In this document: one piece after another, positions 12,027-26,871 of the stretch
Position numbering within the stretch: position 1 is the first letter of the stretch
How the letters are laid out: each line of letters begins with the position of its first letter
Assembly (NCBI GenBank): GCA_904066235.2
Contig: CAJFCV020000006.1
Coordinates: 3,906,001-3,970,000 of the forward strand
DNA from: Bursaphelenchus xylophilus
Lineage: Eukaryota > Nematoda > Chromadorea > Rhabditida > Aphelenchoididae
DNA length: 64,000 nt
Reading direction: 5' to 3'
The notes under the pieces: generated by a model
The model's database searches: none
Seen by the model: the letters and a program-made list of their open reading frames with translations, nothing else
Told to the model about the DNA's origin: nothing
Program-made: the position numbers and the translations under genes

Positions 12027-15000
12027 TATAGAAGTTTCAGAGGTGAATTTTAGGCCGAAATGGACTTCCAAGTAACAAGTCCGTTCTATGACAAGTATTC
12101 TCGCACATTTTTTTACGAGAAACACTTTAGACGTGGACACTGTACCGTCGTTCAATCAGCTTGTTCAGTTATTTTCATCATGTAGATAAACTTTTCCACG
12201 CCAAATAGGCAAAGATAATGTCCTCGCTGACGAAGGTCGCTGAATATTAGCCCCTGCAAACGCGAGTCAAAGCTTCTAGCAATTGATGTGTGGCCTAGAC
12301 AAAACCAGAGCACAAAGTTTCATAATCTTTAAATAAAATCATTGAATTATGTTATATTAATAGTCACAATCGTTTTGGTCGATTGGAGTTTGTCACACAA
12401 AGAGTTTACTACTCATGTATTGCCCATGGCTTTTATCATCTCTGATAACAGTTTCCTCGTCATTTCGTTGACATTTTTGTCACTACCCACTGAACCCTTA
12501 TCAGTTCATTTTTTAAGTGTTTTTTGTCGTCACAACAATCTCTTATTTTCCGTTGACTGTAATAATAGGGTTGATGATGAAAGCTATTAATGAAACAGTT
12601 TATTTTCCCAACGTATCATAAAGAAAAACTCCCACTCATTTCGTTGATTGTAATGTAGCATTAAGTCTACATTTCCACGAAACTTTTGTCCCATTTTTTA
12701 CATTATTTTATATTTATTAGCTAAAAGGGCAATAAATTATGGGCTGAATAAAAAAAAGTGGTCGCGTTGTAAAGTTGTGTCAGTTGCCACTGTTGTGAGT
12801 CATCACGGAAATGGTTAATTAGTTTGTAAATAATTAGAAAAAGTGCAGTAGAGGTGTGTTTAGAATAGGAGTTGACGGAGCTTGGCATATATTTAGAACA
12901 GAATTTTTTATTAATGGAAGTCTTTGATGTAGCGCCCTCAGATTTGGATGAAAGTTAGCTCAAGTTTGAACTATAACTTTTAAAAATTATACAAGGTTCC
13001 TAACTCGCGCTTTTCAGAGAAATTTTTGAGCGAAAATAATTTTTCCAAACTTTGGGAAGGCATGGAAAGGTTAATTCAAGATATATATATATTTTTTTGA
13101 AATTCGGTCGGTTGGAAATGGCGGGTCTCAGCTACAGAAAAATCTAAATTTCAGAAAAATCGGCGGCGTCTCCGCGGAGAAATTCAAAGAAACAACTTGT
13201 TAGTTTCGAGTGGCCCACTCTGTTTTATTCATGTTTTTTTGTAATTTTCGGTTTAACAATTACAGGATGATGTATTATTCAGCGCACAAACTTTCCGCAA
13301 AAAATTAAAAATTTCCGTGCAGGGACAAAAAAAAATATTTATGTTGTCATTTATTTATTTTTTGTCAAAAACACTTTAAATCGCTGTTTCTATGACCGTC
13401 TCTCCTCATTCACCATAATCTCTTGGGGTCAGTGACCGGTCAATCTCTCAACCGCCACCACACTAAATTATCTACCGTTCACTCAGCCCATATATCTTCT
13501 TTTTCATGCAGTCTACTCCACCTTCGACCGTTGCAGTTTTGTTTCAATGAAGCGCATCTTGCATCCGTAAGATTGTCACGTTTTCACAACTTATCAAATG
13601 ATTTTGTCTTACGGAAAAAGAGACCAAATCTGAACTCTGAACATAAACGTCACCGTTTCGTCGTAGTAAAAGTAATAAGTCGATGATTTAACCTTTATAC
13701 CTAGCCATATTAACCACCAAAAAGATAAAAATAACGTTCTTTTTTTCGCTGCCGAAAAACCCCATTCTCCCCCAAAATTTCGTTGACAAAAGGGCTGAAT
13801 CTTAAGTGCAAGATGACTGTTATTTCCATGTTTTTAAATTGTCTGCACGCCCCTGAACTTTGACTGTTTTTTGCGCCAAACTTTACGTCTTTTATAGCCA
13901 TTTCAAAGTTTGCGTGCACTACATATTTTTTGCTGTTTTTTGCTTTCCAAAAAACCCGTCATCCCTGACGTATTTTTCCCGTACGAAAGAAATCAGCCAC
14001 TTGATGATTTATCAGTGGGTTCCTGACGTTTCTGATCTTTTTGCGTCCCGACCTTCGCCTCTCTCCATCTCTGACCCTCTCCCTATTAACCCTGATCTCT
14101 ACGTCCATGTGAATATCATCAAGTTCCGTCGATTTCGTTGAAATGATGACGGAATTGGGGAAAAAACACCAATTCATCGCCTTGTTTGACATTACAGCGT
14201 CGTTCTGTTTACAAGGCCGGCCCGGAGCCGCTGATTGGGGGGATGCTGGGAAAGATTTTGACAGGACCCGGCGAATGAAACGCTCATAAATGTGGAGTTA
14301 CGTAATCTCAACGCCAGAGACGTGGAGAGTTGTTTTCTACGGAACGGATCTTTCCTTTAGGACGTTGTTTTAGGTCATCAAGTAAAAACGCTAATTGCTC
14401 GAAGAGCTCTCGTTATTTTATTGCCAAATTTTACATGAATCATCTGCATAGCCCTCAAATAAATGGCTGAAAATTCCAGCCCTTGCATTAAACGCATACT
14501 GGAAATATTTTGCAATTTTTGTTGAGAGAGCGCGCAAAGCGAGGAGAGTCGGCTAAACGAAAAAAAATTGCGGTAACTACGTTAATTTTTCTATCAAAAA
14601 GTGGACTATTTTTTTGCAGGAATGTTGTCCTTCCCATCAGTAATCAACACTCTTTTTTTCAAGGACAAAATGGGAAAAAAAATTTGATCTTTCTGAACTT
14701 TTGACCTTGCAATCTTGATTGTTTCTGCAAAGCGCTAGTTTAAAGTTCCCCTATATTTTTTACGCTCGGGCATATCCTGAAACAAACGCATCCTGAATTT
14801 CAGTCATTTCTGATAAATATTTATGTTGTAATAGTCGATAGTCCTAAAAAAATCTTTTTTTTCCTTAAAAAAAATTTTTTATTCTCAAAAAATTCCTTCC
14901 CAAAACTTTCCCGAAATTTCCTCACTTCACCGAACTGCGTACCCATTTCGGTGCCACAATATTCTCTGAAAACACTGTACTCTAAACGCGCATGTTTATC

Positions 15001-15366
15001 ACCGGCCCTGTTAAAATTACACCCTTATTGATGGGGGTCGTTAGTCGGGGGACGTCATAATTGTTTTTGCAGAAAAACTCCCATTTACCAGTTATTAGCC
15101 AAATACGCGAGTCCTTATCGCTCTGTTGACAATTCGCATGGTTAGGGGAGTTGTTACAGACATCCGAATGCATTTTAAATCGTGGTGCAGGGGAGTGGCG
15201 TAAATGGGATTTTGAGGGTATGTATTTGTGGACCGGGAGGGGTAGGCTAGTCGAATAGAGAAAAGTGCGCGTAGGTATCGAATATGAAAAGGTGTAAAAA
15301 GGGATCAACTATAAACAAAGTCGCCGAAACACGTATCATTGATATATTTATCCAGTTAAACAATGT

Positions 15367-15622
15367 AAGTGACGGACCCGATCCATTGGCAAAAAATGTA
15401 CGATTTTGCATCCGGAAAGCATCACAAATGTGGCAAAATACCTCCCTCTAAAAGTAGAAAAAGTCTTATTTCAAAAGCACGCCCGCTCTTTTTGTTAGGA
15501 AAAAGGGCGCGTTCTTCAAAACGAAGTTTTTTCACTTGTAGAGGGAGGTATTTTACCACATTTTTGATCCTTCCCGGATGCAAAATGTCACGCATTTTGC
15601 CACTGGATCAGGCCCCCTACTG
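15367..15622. mobile_element. Family A palindromic MITE, copy 2
   Basis: The ends are AGTGACGGACCCGATCCATT and GATCAGGCCCCCTACTG, bordered by TA. The arms are long, about 100 bp, with inverted TACCTCCCTCTAAAAGTAG and CTTGTAGAGGGAGGTATTTT blocks around a short central region containing GGGCGCG. It is non-coding. Confidence 0.75.
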
Positions 15623-15758
15623 TACATTAAGCTTAGAATGGGGATACGTTCAACTTTTAAGAACAGTTCTAGTGCCGAATGCTTGGGCCAAAAATGGAAG
15701 CAATTGAAAAGTTTATTTTTGTAAAGTGATGACTTTGATCTAGTCAATTGTATCATTT

Positions 15759-15952
15759 ACAGTCAGTTCGTAATATCGCTGCGGTGATTTTTAACGTCTG
15801 CACTGTGCAGAAAAAGTCATGGTGTAAGCGACAGCCAAAAAAAGCCTATTGCACAGTGCAAAAAGGAAGAAATTGGACAGTGTAAAGTGAACTTTTGTTT
15901 TCTCACAGTGCATGCTGTCAAAATCACTACAGTGACTTTGCGAATGGACTAA
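15759..15952. mobile_element. Family C MITE copy
   Basis: Inverted ends CAGTCAGTTCGTAATATCGC and CAGTGACTTTGCGAATGGAC surround internal GCACTGTGCAG and TTGCACAGTGC words, as in the element at 4582-4774. The left end has diverged, so its border is approximate. It lies only about 140 bp beyond a family A copy. Confidence 0.6.
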
Positions 15953-18900
15953 TAAAGTCGACATCTAGATGACTCAAATTTGAGACTGAAAGGCTAGTAG
16001 AGGCATAGCGCAGATCTGGATACTTTTTGACACATTTTTTTCTTTTGTAAAATGAAAAATTATTTCTATCTTTTACCGTGCTTAATGAAGATTTTATTGA
16101 GAATTTGCCTTTCAGGCATATTGTTCTTAATTCCACGTTCCTTTCGAGTTTGATCCCCGTTCCAATGACCTTCTGACCTCTTGATTGCCCCCATTAATTC
16201 CCAAATATTCGGTCCTTTATTGGATATGTTGCAACGCAAACTTCAAACAGCCCTTTTTTCGATATCTTTCCCTTTCTCCCCACTCGCACTCCGATCGCCG
16301 CATGTCGTTGAAACGGCGGCTGTGACGCTGAAAAAAGTCTTGCGGCGTCTTCGAGCCGGCCATTCTCAGGGTATCTGCCGTCTTTCCCTCTTTGTCCACT
16401 CTCTCTGGAATGCGAAATGCCTCGCTTTCTCTGCCAATCTCCTCGGTTTTCGTGGTCTCTGGCGGTGACTGCTGATCTCAGCGACTCACGTGATCTTTTG
16501 ATGTTTTTTGATCCTATGACGTAGAGCTCTTTGTTTCTCTGCGATTTGTTTGTCTCTCTCCGAAGTTGAAGGTGTCTCAAGACGAATGGCGACAGAAATG
16601 TTTGGAGGGCTGATTGTGCGGTAAAATGGAAGGGGCTTTATCACCCGCCGATTGTTGATCTTTTTGCACTGTGCACGCAAAAATGCGTTCCTTTTTTACG
16701 GCTTTTGATCTGATTGATATTCCACTGATAAGAAGGTTTCAAAATGATAAAAATTTCGGAGAAATCCGAAAAAAAGTTTTCTCGAAAAAATTTTTTGATA
16801 CATTTTGACACTTTTTTTGCAGGAAAATCTGTTTTATGAAGGCATCAACTTCCCTGTCATTTTTTTTCCAATTTTTTGATGCCTACTTATGCTGTCACTT
16901 ACTTTTTATCGCCCTCTTCTGTTCTTTGTCCCCCGGCGATTTTGAAATCAGTCATTTTCCGGGCAAAAAAAGAAAAAATCTCGGTTCTACAGGCCTTTAC
17001 AGGACAAAACACTTTCATTATCAAGCTTTTTAGACTTTTATAAAAACTTTCGTACCTTAAAAAAGTCGTATTTTACAAAAAAAATTTTAGATTTTGAAAA
17101 AAAAAATTGTTGTTATAGAAAGATTTCAACACTTAGAGTTTTATTTTGTCATTCCCAAAGTTTCCGCGCTTTTAAAACCCCCAAATTTCGCTCTTTCACT
17201 CGTCATTCTCGTCAAACCCCATAATGTTGCCTCTTTCTCTCGCCGCCCTCTCCAAATTCCCCACTCTCTCATCTGGCGCCGAAATTGTGAGACCGTGGGA
17301 AAGCGGGCTCTTTAACGGGCTAGCAAAAAAAAAGATTTTTCGGGGTTCGAACGGCGTTTCCCACCGAATGGAGCAACCCCAAGAATGCGAGGAGAGAGTG
17401 TGCGGAAGTGGGAGAACGCAGACCATGAGAGAAATTGTTAGAGAAACGAAGATTGAGCAAATAGAGAAATTGCTAGATAAAAATACGGAGAGAGTGGTAA
17501 TCGGGGATTTAACAGCCAGTCAAACGCTATGGGGGAGACCAGAAGTAATGATGATATTACACATGAGAGTGGATGATCTTCAAAGAGCTCTAGTTGATAA
17601 GTAAAGTCTCGAATTGAGATGAAATTTTGCAAAGACAAGGCTATAACTACTGTTATCAGTCTCTAAAAACATGACATTATAATCAAAAAACATAGATGAA
17701 ATATTTGAAAAAATATATTATATTTTGGTGAGAGTCATGGGAAAATGAGGAGAGACGGCCAGAGAAAAGAAATTGATGAAAAAAGATTTGTTTCTGGTTC
17801 TGCAGGCCACAGTGATGAATTTGAGAAGGAAAAATAGTCTTTGTGCTTGCTGGAAATGCATGAAAATTGAGATTTTTTGAGTTCGTCCCTTTTTTCGGCG
17901 TTTTGCGAATTTTTTTCCTAGTCCTTTCCCTATTCCCTTTTAAGGTCTATTGCATTGTCTGTGGTAAACTCTACCGAAATCTCAATATACTGTGGACGAT
18001 ATGCTGACTCGTGAACAACATGAAGCCTCTATATGTTTGCCAAACATCACGTTTAACTCCCGTTCCATCACGTTTTCTTAATATCCCCCCATTTCACTTG
18101 TCTAATGTCACATTGCTCGGGATTTCCGCTCTCTTTACACTTGCATTTCCCTGAAGACAGGGGGGAGATTGGCAACATGTCGGGCCTTGCCTAGACATCG
18201 CGCTTCCGCACTAGAGAGCAGAGAGAAAAAACTTTTGCTCATCGAAAATTCCCTCTTCCTTCTTTTCGTCGTTTTTTTCGGCTTTTCGCTGTGACGTCGT
18301 GCATAGCGCAACCCCTTGCGGAGACGAGAGAGAGGGGAGGGAGGGGAAGGGAGAGAGAGCGAATTGGAGGGACTGGCAAGCCGCCGAACGAAACTAGCGC
18401 CCCTCTTTTCCCAAAATTACGTCGACGATGACGTGAAAAACTCGGGTGGGGAAGCAGAGTGCACGGGCTTCAGACAAACAAGGGACGACACTCCAAATGT
18501 TTCTCTCGGCGGGCCGCAGAGAGCGCGCCGCGGCTGGAGGGCGCCCAGAGACGGGGAAATATGGGCGTAGGGACGGGAAAGATATATTGTTGATGGCGGG
18601 GTGCAAAACATTTTCTCAAAATCAGAAAGGGGTCGATTGGAAGGAAGGAAGAAGGAGAGAGAAAAGGGGTTGCGATTCGGACTTGATTAGGACCCCGCTC
18701 TTGATAACCTTCGGGAAGAAGCGGTTGTTTATATCCCCTGCGGCGATTTTTGGCGAATGCGTTCACTTTTAAATGTGAGAAGGTTGTGCAAGGCTCGTGA
18801 TAAAAGACTTTTTACCTAGTGATAGCTGCAGGGTACCTCTTAAAGCAATGTTTTTTTCCATCTCCCCCAAATGATTGCCGTTTCACTTTGACCCCAAAAA

Positions 18901-21900
18901 ATCTTGTTTTTTCGAAAAATTTTTGGCCCACATATCTATCCCTAGTAAAGAATAAAAGTTGTAGTTATTTGCAAACCCCCTTGCAAGCCGTTTTAACGCC
19001 TTATCTTATCAGTAAATCTGATTCTTCATTAAAGTTTTGAACAAAACGACCTTGAACCAAAACGTTTTGAATAATCGATGATGACCACTTGAACCAGCCA
19101 AGCTAACGGCTCCGGCTACGCTTCCCTAAGGGTTTTTTGGTCTCTCAGAGCGATGACGTCACATGTTTATAAGCTTGCTAAGGGAATTCTCGTTTTATTT
19201 TGTAATTTCGCACTTTTCGATCGCGATTTTGTCTAGTTTTTTTGAAAAACACGTTAAATTTGATACGATTGCTGACATTTTTTAGTATTGTAAATCTGTA
19301 TTCTATTCATTAAAATACCTTTCACCAATTTCGACGTATTTTAAGACCATTTTTGGAGTAAAAAATCCAATTTTAACGTCATTTCTCATCTTTTTTTTTT
19401 CCAGAAATTTCCGCTATTTTGGTCCAAATTTTCTCGGATAATCTTATTCATGGCCAAAGTATCAAGCCGGGGTCGTCATTTCACGGAATCCTTATCAGAT
19501 TAGTCCTCTTTTCGAGGGGGTAATTTGATCAGAAACCAAATATAACACCGCCTTTTTGTTCCATTTTTGCGAGAAAATTGTGTTTATAAATTGAACATTG
19601 GACTTTGAGCAGGGAAAATTTTGGATTTTTTGTGGAATATAGACATTGTTGATATGATATGCACCCGCGAAGATATTCGAAGCGTATTTTACAACGAGAT
19701 TACCTTATTTTAGACATTTCTCACTGTTTTTCTCTCATTTTTTCGAATTTTTAGCATTTTCCATCTTTCGGGACGTTGAAAGAATTCGTATTTTACAATT
19801 TAAGAGCCTCTACTACATCTCCCCATTAAGCAATAGTCTTAAAAAGTTCATTTCCTTCGATTAAAATGACATAATTTCTGTTGACTCCCCCCAAATTTTA
19901 AGCGCTTTAAATTCCAGCCGGCTGAATATTTGCCCTTGGCTGAATCATCGTTGAAATGATTAAGAGAAGCCCTTTTTTACAGCGCTCTCCAAAAATTTTA
20001 TGATCCGTTCTATTCTTGGACTTTTTTCGACGAAAAAAAACAATTGCACGGTGCGAAAAAATGAAAATTTTGCACAGTGCAATTTTTTGAAATTAAAAAA
20101 AAATTGTTTCGTGATAAATATTTTGAAAAATGGTTTCGATATTATGGTTTACTTGAGATTGGAAATGGTATCTTTGATATTACACTTGAGCCGCAATCCA
20201 CCCACTATTTTGAAGGGCTGTTTTTTGTATTTTTAGCGAATTTTGTTTTGTATTTTCATCTTATTTTGGCCCTCTGTTGATATGTGACGTATTTCAAGCA
20301 GCTTTTTTTATGGGGTAGCCTTTGAGAAATCATTTTTTACCCAAATTCTTGATTTTTTTCAATTTTTTTTTTTATTTTATTTTTTTTTTTTTTTTGACTT
20401 TTGTCTGTTTGTTCTCTAATGTTTCCCCATTTACATGCAGCACGGCCCTCCCGTTCTTATTATGGCTCCCCTCAAACATTCCGCACTTTTTTCTCTCCGC
20501 CGGATTTTCGGCCCTCCCCATTGAAATTATCCGTGTTCTGGCGCGTTCGCCGGAGGGCGGCGTGGGCCCGTGGCCCCGAAAAGAGCCGGCCCAAAAATAT
20601 TTCGAAAACATGAAAAAAAAACTTTTTTCTTTTGCGAGACAAAAAAAAACTTTTCGGCCGAAAGCACGCTGCGGCCGAAAAAGCGAAACAGAAAAGGGAG
20701 GGCTTTTGGACGTGTCGCCAAACTTGGTTGTAGTTTAGGAATATTTTCCGCAAAAATGGGAGCCGTATTCAAATAGCGTGAATTTTTTATGCCTTTTTTC
20801 GGGCGGGGAACAGGAACTTTGTGGAAAATCGGCAAGTCCGGGGGATTATTCCGTGGGGTTTTATTATGTGTTGCTACGGGTAATGGGCTTAATATCGGAG
20901 GGAAATGAGAGAGAATGAGCAACGTTTTCCTTATTAAATATTTAGGAGAAATTAAAGTCTTGACCTTTAATGGTCATGAATAATATATGGATGTCTACAA
21001 CTTGTTGTGACATGCGATAGTAGAAAAATTTAGTTAATTTTGTAGCTCATGTCACCCTCTTCAATGTGCTAACTGCTATTTTTACTCTACTTTACATAAC
21101 AAGTACTTTTTTTTTTTTTTTTTACTTTTTTTTCAATTTCATTTTGCTTCCATCTGATGTCATCGTTTATCTAAATTAAGGTCCCAGGCTAAACCTAATC
21201 CTCTAATCTGCTTTCCATTTACATTTTTGGAATCGCTAAGCCCTCCAAAAGATAGCCAGTGGAAGTTTTCATTCATCAACTTTGCCTAATTGTCTGTTTT
21301 TTCATTTTTACTAAAGCAAGGATGTTGTGAGATATCCGAAAATTTAAGATTAGCCAATTATCCCAAAATACTTTGATTACTGGAGTATAGGTACCATGGA
21401 AGAATATGAAAGACCCCTTTGCACATTTTTTCGAATATTCCTCCACGATTATCCCAGAATCCATTTTCATTTTTGGCATTTTTCGAAAAAAACTCTAATC
21501 CCCCAATCTACCCAAAGAAATATCCAAATGGTCCTATACTCGTTAATGTTAGTCACGGCCGGTTGTGCCCATATGTTCCGGAGTTCACTGAACCCGATAA
21601 TTAACGGTTCCCCGTATCTTGGCCGGCGCGGAATTAGCCAATTAAACATGCAAACTTTTTTGGTTTTTCCGTGGAAAAAATTTGAATTTGGCCGCAAATC
21701 GGGTTTGTCTGGTGAATGTTTGAGTTCGGAATTTCTGGCATAACAAATTTTGAGGGGTCAAAAAATTTGTTTTTTCGCAATTTGGAGCCAAATTTCGGTC
21801 CAAAATCTTTGCAAAGCCGCTGCAAAAGAACGTTTTGCCAATTAAGATGACAAATTGTTTCATTTGAACTCTCAAAAAAAAATTTTTTTTGCGGATTAGA

Positions 21901-24900
21901 TAATCAAGTTTTGTTTGTTCGAAAATTTCTGTTTACGACCGGGATTTGCAATATTTTTAGCCGAAAGATTCCTGAAATTTCACAAAGCAAATGTAATTAA
22001 AAACTTGACAAAGAAGGGAGGGGATAATCTGGATCCAAGGCTCAACCTTTGCCGTACTTTTAGGCGTGCTTAATTTTTCTACGGCTGCTTTGTACACCCT
22101 CGACAGTAATCGCCCTAATACAGAGTGCAGTTGTCCTCTCGTGACTTCCAAATCTGTTTTTCAAGTTTTTCGATTCGATCGCACCAGAAATGCGGGCCCC
22201 AGCCTCTAATCCCTTCGTTATCTCCGTCCGTTCGCTATTCATGTCCTTTCGGCATGACATATCTCCCCCCTTCCATTTTCTTGATGACATACACATCCGG
22301 TACGGCCATAATCTCCGTGTCCCATTCAGGAATTCCCTTTCATTTGTCAGAGATTATTCGCTGTTTTTTTGTTCGCCGTTTCCGAGAGTAATGTCTAAAG
22401 TAAGGACGGAAAATGAGTGCAGGGGGTCTTGAAGGTACGGTGAAGAAGTTGCTTCATAATTGAGCAGTGAATTGTGAAGACCTCAAAGATTTTTTACTAT
22501 ATTTGGAAGGGTGTGGACATCATGGAGCTGGGCTCGAAAGAAATTGGAGAAGGTTGGATTTTGATAAAAATTGCTGCAAAATGATACCATTTTGTGCCAA
22601 TTCTCTAAGGCATGTGCCAGATTTTAAACTTGCGCTTTGCAGAAGCCACTGCAATTTTTCGGTCAGAAAATATCACAATTCTAATGGTTTTTTGTGATTT
22701 TTGAACCCAAAATGGGCATTTTTATGAGGTGCCTTCAGAATTTTTTCCTTGCTTGAAAAAACAAACAGTATTTTTCCCAAACCGTCTCTCCTCATTCATC
22801 GTAGAGTTTCTTTTATAGAGATCGCCGAATATCTCAGCTTTCCTGCAACGCGCATGCTGATATTTTCAAGCATTGAAACCTAGAGGATTTAGAACCACAA
22901 GGCCAAATTTGAAGAAAATTTGACAATTCGCCCTGAGGCAATTGCCATTTTAAGTCAACCCCCCGTTTCTTATCTTTTTGTTGTAAAAGATATTCGTTAT
23001 ACTCAGTTTTCCTCGATATATTCTCTCCCAATCATTCCTTTATGTCCCCAGATCATGTCTCAAGCAAGGCGCAAAAAAGAAGGGCGCTTTTGTCGTCATC
23101 CCTTGTTGTTTGCCATTTCCCAAATCCGGCCCTCCCTTTTCAAATACTTTTCGAGGCCTAATTAACACGTATTTTCTTGGGTATTTTTGGGGTGCGGGTA
23201 TTCAAAGTTGAAGAAAAAAGCGGCAGAAGAGGGCGTATGTCAGATTTCTGGCGGGGATGACTTTGGATCTTTTTGGAATTCAGTCTCGGAAAGACGGTGT
23301 ACCTAATGGGAAGGGGAGCGGAAACGTGCTCGTTGCAAAAATTGTTTGTATCGTATGTAGAGGTTGTGTCTGAAGTTGCGTTTCAGGCCCAGCGGGGTCG
23401 TTTTTTGATGTAATTGTTTTTTTTTTGAATGAAGGCTAAATCTATATATGCATTTGAACCTATTATTTGGAAGGTAAACATCTAGGAACTTACGGGAAAG
23501 CTTGGCTTTCTGAATTTGCCATAAAATTTTTTTCCATTGACCTCAAAAATACTTGGTACTTAAAATACACTTGAAAATTTCGACCGTTTTCTTACCAGCT
23601 GTAAGCAAACCACTATTACTTTCATATTACACTTGACTTTATCCGACATTACAACACGATTTGCCCTATTTTACACCTTTGAAAACACCGTTTAACCGCC
23701 AATTATACGTATAATTGTCCTCACACTTTCCTCGTGCCTTTTTTGAGCCACTTACCCTTGCATTCGACCAGTTTATATCATACATCCAGCACTACGATAC
23801 TTGTACTCCATTCTTTGCTATTACAACTGTCGTGTTGATGTTTTCCAACGACTTTTATTACGCTTTCGCTTTCTCATTTTCTCTCCAAAAAATTCCGTAC
23901 AACAAATCCCAAACATAGCCGGAGGGTGATGAGAATTTGCAGGCGGTTTACATTACTACGCAGTTGGCGCGACATCATGACGTTATGTTTGAAATTCAGA
24001 GCATTACTGCGTGACTGTGCAGATGTATTTTTGGAAGCGATAGGTTTTTGAGTAGGGAGTTGTACGACCCATAAATTTCAAAAATTTAAAATAGTTTTTT
24101 TGGTATCTGTGATAGATTTTGTCACACTTTTTTGACACCAAATTTGGGCTTATTGTAAGCTTTGTTATTCGTTAATCAGTCGTATTTTTCAACAACAAAA
24201 GCCTCCGTTTCCGCTATTTTTTTCCCTTTTTTACAATTTACCTCTCCTTCTTTTACTATAAGAATTACTTATTCCCCTTTTTTTTCTCTTTTTGACAAGT
24301 CATGAGACTTTAATTAAAATTCGCATATTACTATGCAAACGCCGAATACAATCGAACGCCTTGGGGGCATGGGATCTCCGAGGCCTCAGATTTACATATG
24401 CAAGAAAAAAGAGGCTTAATTAAATTGAGTAACCCCATTACAACGTCACTCAAAGTCAAACAATCCAGTTGCACTTTTGCTTTGGGTAGTTGTTTTTATT
24501 CTATTATTTTTTGTTACCTATTATTTATGTTTTTTGTAGCCTAGGACAGCAGATAGGATGTGTAAAATGAGCATTGAGAGATCAAAGAGATGTTGTCGTT
24601 ATAAAAAACAAAAAAAAAAAAAAAATTTCGCAATGCCAAAAAATACGTTTGGCATAAATCCGTTACACATAATTTTCATGTATTTACACTTTTTATTTAT
24701 TAGCAAACTTCCGAAAGAACCCTTTTTTTCCACTCTTTTTCGCATGACACTAAGCCAGTGTTCAGCTCAAGACCCGTTTCCGGTCTCTCGGTTGTCATAA
24801 GCACGGCCCGTTCCGTGCCGTTGAATTAATTAACGGAGGGCGTTTTCAGAACATGTTCGCTTAATATTAATACGCTTTTTGTGGTTGATTTTGACGGGGA

Positions 24901-26052
24901 ATTGGCGACGGGGATCTAGACTTTTGGATAGTATCACCTGTCAAGGAAAAGTTTATTTTTTTGGTGATGTTTCGGTAATTCTTAAGGGGAATTTTAGAAT
25001 TGCTAGGCTTGTTGAGATTTATTTTCGTATAAATGTTCCCTCGAGCACTATTATTTTGCCCCAAAGTCATCTTAAACAGTCTAAAATTTTTCTTTTTCCT
25101 ACTGTTTTTTCATGCTGAATATTTAAAATTTCTACACCCTAAAATTTAATTAGACATTTTTTATTTATTGAGAGGCTCTTTTTTTGTGTGCTGTCTATTC
25201 GCGACATAATATTGTATAATATTTCCAAAACTTTATAACAGTTTTAATTTTCCAGCACCTGCGGAACTTGCCGCAAAATTTCGCATTTCATTTGGCGCCT
25301 TTGCAAGTTTAATTTTCTCCATAATTAATTTCGAGTCATCATGGCGACCAGGACAACTTTATAAACACTGTTGTTACACACCTCCCTACTGTATTTTTCT
25401 TCGGTTCTCTCCGCATTTCCCAAACTCTTTTTTTGTAAAATTCCGTGACTTTATAACCTATTCTACTATATGTATTCCACTGCACTTTAACCTCTTTTCC
25501 TACATGCTCTTTCTCATTTCCCGCAAAAATCAAATGTAACCTTACACTTGTGTTAATACCCTTTCGGTGGGGCCACAGAGTAATTAGGTTGAGGGTGGTA
25601 GAGGTGTATAATATGTACATACATGCCCGTGTTCTCCTTCGCCCGTTTTTTGTCGTATCCGCCCCATTGTTGGGGACCGTGAAATAAGGTGGTTCGAGCA
25701 CGCGGAAAATCTCGAAAGTGTAATTGGGCAGAATGGTAAATAATTGAAATTCAATTTGTGATATGCGTACATGAGGGTGTACGTGAATTTGCGCTTCTTT
25801 GGGACTCTTTTTTTGGGAGTTGGTTAAAATTTTGAGAGCGGTGTATTTTGACCTTGTCATAGCAAAAGAAAAAGATGAAATTGATGACGTAGAGTTGGCC
25901 TTGGATATGGGATATAAGGATTAGCATCGAGTAGTTCTAAGCCGTCTTTTTTAATACATATATCATCAGCGATTGCATATTTGTCATTCACGGTGTAATT
26001 TTTCGCGGAAGTTCGCTTTTTTGCCTACAAATCGATAATGGCGGAGTTGTTA

Positions 26053-26096
26053 CTACATATTTCGTTTCATTACAATCAATGAAACGAAATATGTAG
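26053..26096. repeat. Perfect 19-bp inverted repeat with 6-nt loop
   Basis: CTACATATTTCGTTTCATT at 26053-26071 is followed by ACAATC and then its exact inverse at 26078-26096. No flanking duplication or wider symmetry is seen, so it is not one of the MITE families. It could be a small hairpin RNA stem, a protein binding site or the remains of a minute foldback. Confidence 0.7.
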
Positions 26097-26626
26097 CCCT
26101 ATGACGAATTCCATGCTCAAAATCTCAACTTTAACTTTCCAACCCATTTTTTCTACCGAAAAAGTACCAAATCTTGTAAAAGTAATCCTCCACTTATCTA
26201 CTCTGAAAAATAAGCTTTGTGTCCTCATCACATCCGCCACCTTGCACACTCATTTCAATTACTCTTTGTGGCAAAAAGGCTGGTGGTTTCCGTTGAGGGA
26301 CCAAATCCGCTTTCAACGTCAGTCGATAATCCGCGCTTACCGCCGAAATCCCATCGTATTTTGTAAGTCATAGTAGCACTACATTAGGCCCAACTCCGCC
26401 ATCCCAATTTTTGAGATTGTAGTTGTAGGGGGGTTTCGCGGCCCACCTCCTGGTACGTAGATTATAGCTGTTTGTTGGGATGTTGGCGGTGTATGTACAA
26501 TAACATGAGCAAGACAGAGTCTCGTCCATGGTGTAAAGAAAAATTCAGTACAATTTTTTGTGGTTTACAGCGTCAGAGGCAGAGCTTTGTACAGACAGTT
26601 GTAGAAAATGCAATTTGTAAGCCATA

Positions 26627-26871
26627 CAGTGGGGGACCTGATCCAGTGGCAAAAAATGTATCATTTTGCATCCGGGATGTATCAAAAATGTGGCAAAATA
26701 CCTCCCTCTCCAAGTGAAAAACTCAGATTTCAAAAGCGCTCTCTTTTTGTGAGGAAAAAGGACGCCCTTCAAAACGAAGTTTTTTCACTTGAAGAGGGAG
26801 ATTTTGCCACATTTTTGATACTGCACGATGCAAAATGGTGCATTTTTTTGACACTGGATCAGGCCCCCCTG
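26627..26871. mobile_element. Family A palindromic MITE, copy 3 (well preserved)
   Basis: Ends CAGTGGGGGACCTGATCCAG and CTGGATCAGGCCCCCCTG are bordered by TA on both sides. Arms of about 95 bp are almost complementary, and a central 40-60 bp contains the inverted GCGCTCTC and ACGCCCTTC blocks. This is the clearest reference copy of the family at 245 bp. Confidence 0.82.

Noticed and set aside
16194..16580. A 128-codon minus-strand frame rich in Arg/Ser/Lys
   Set aside because: It resembles an SR-like composition, but it lies in a GC-rich island with opposite-strand frames of similar length and no splice context.
25339..25860. A 173-codon minus-strand open frame
   Set aside because: No recognised motif, no adjacent exons with compatible phase, and no codon bias compared with the real genes in the window.
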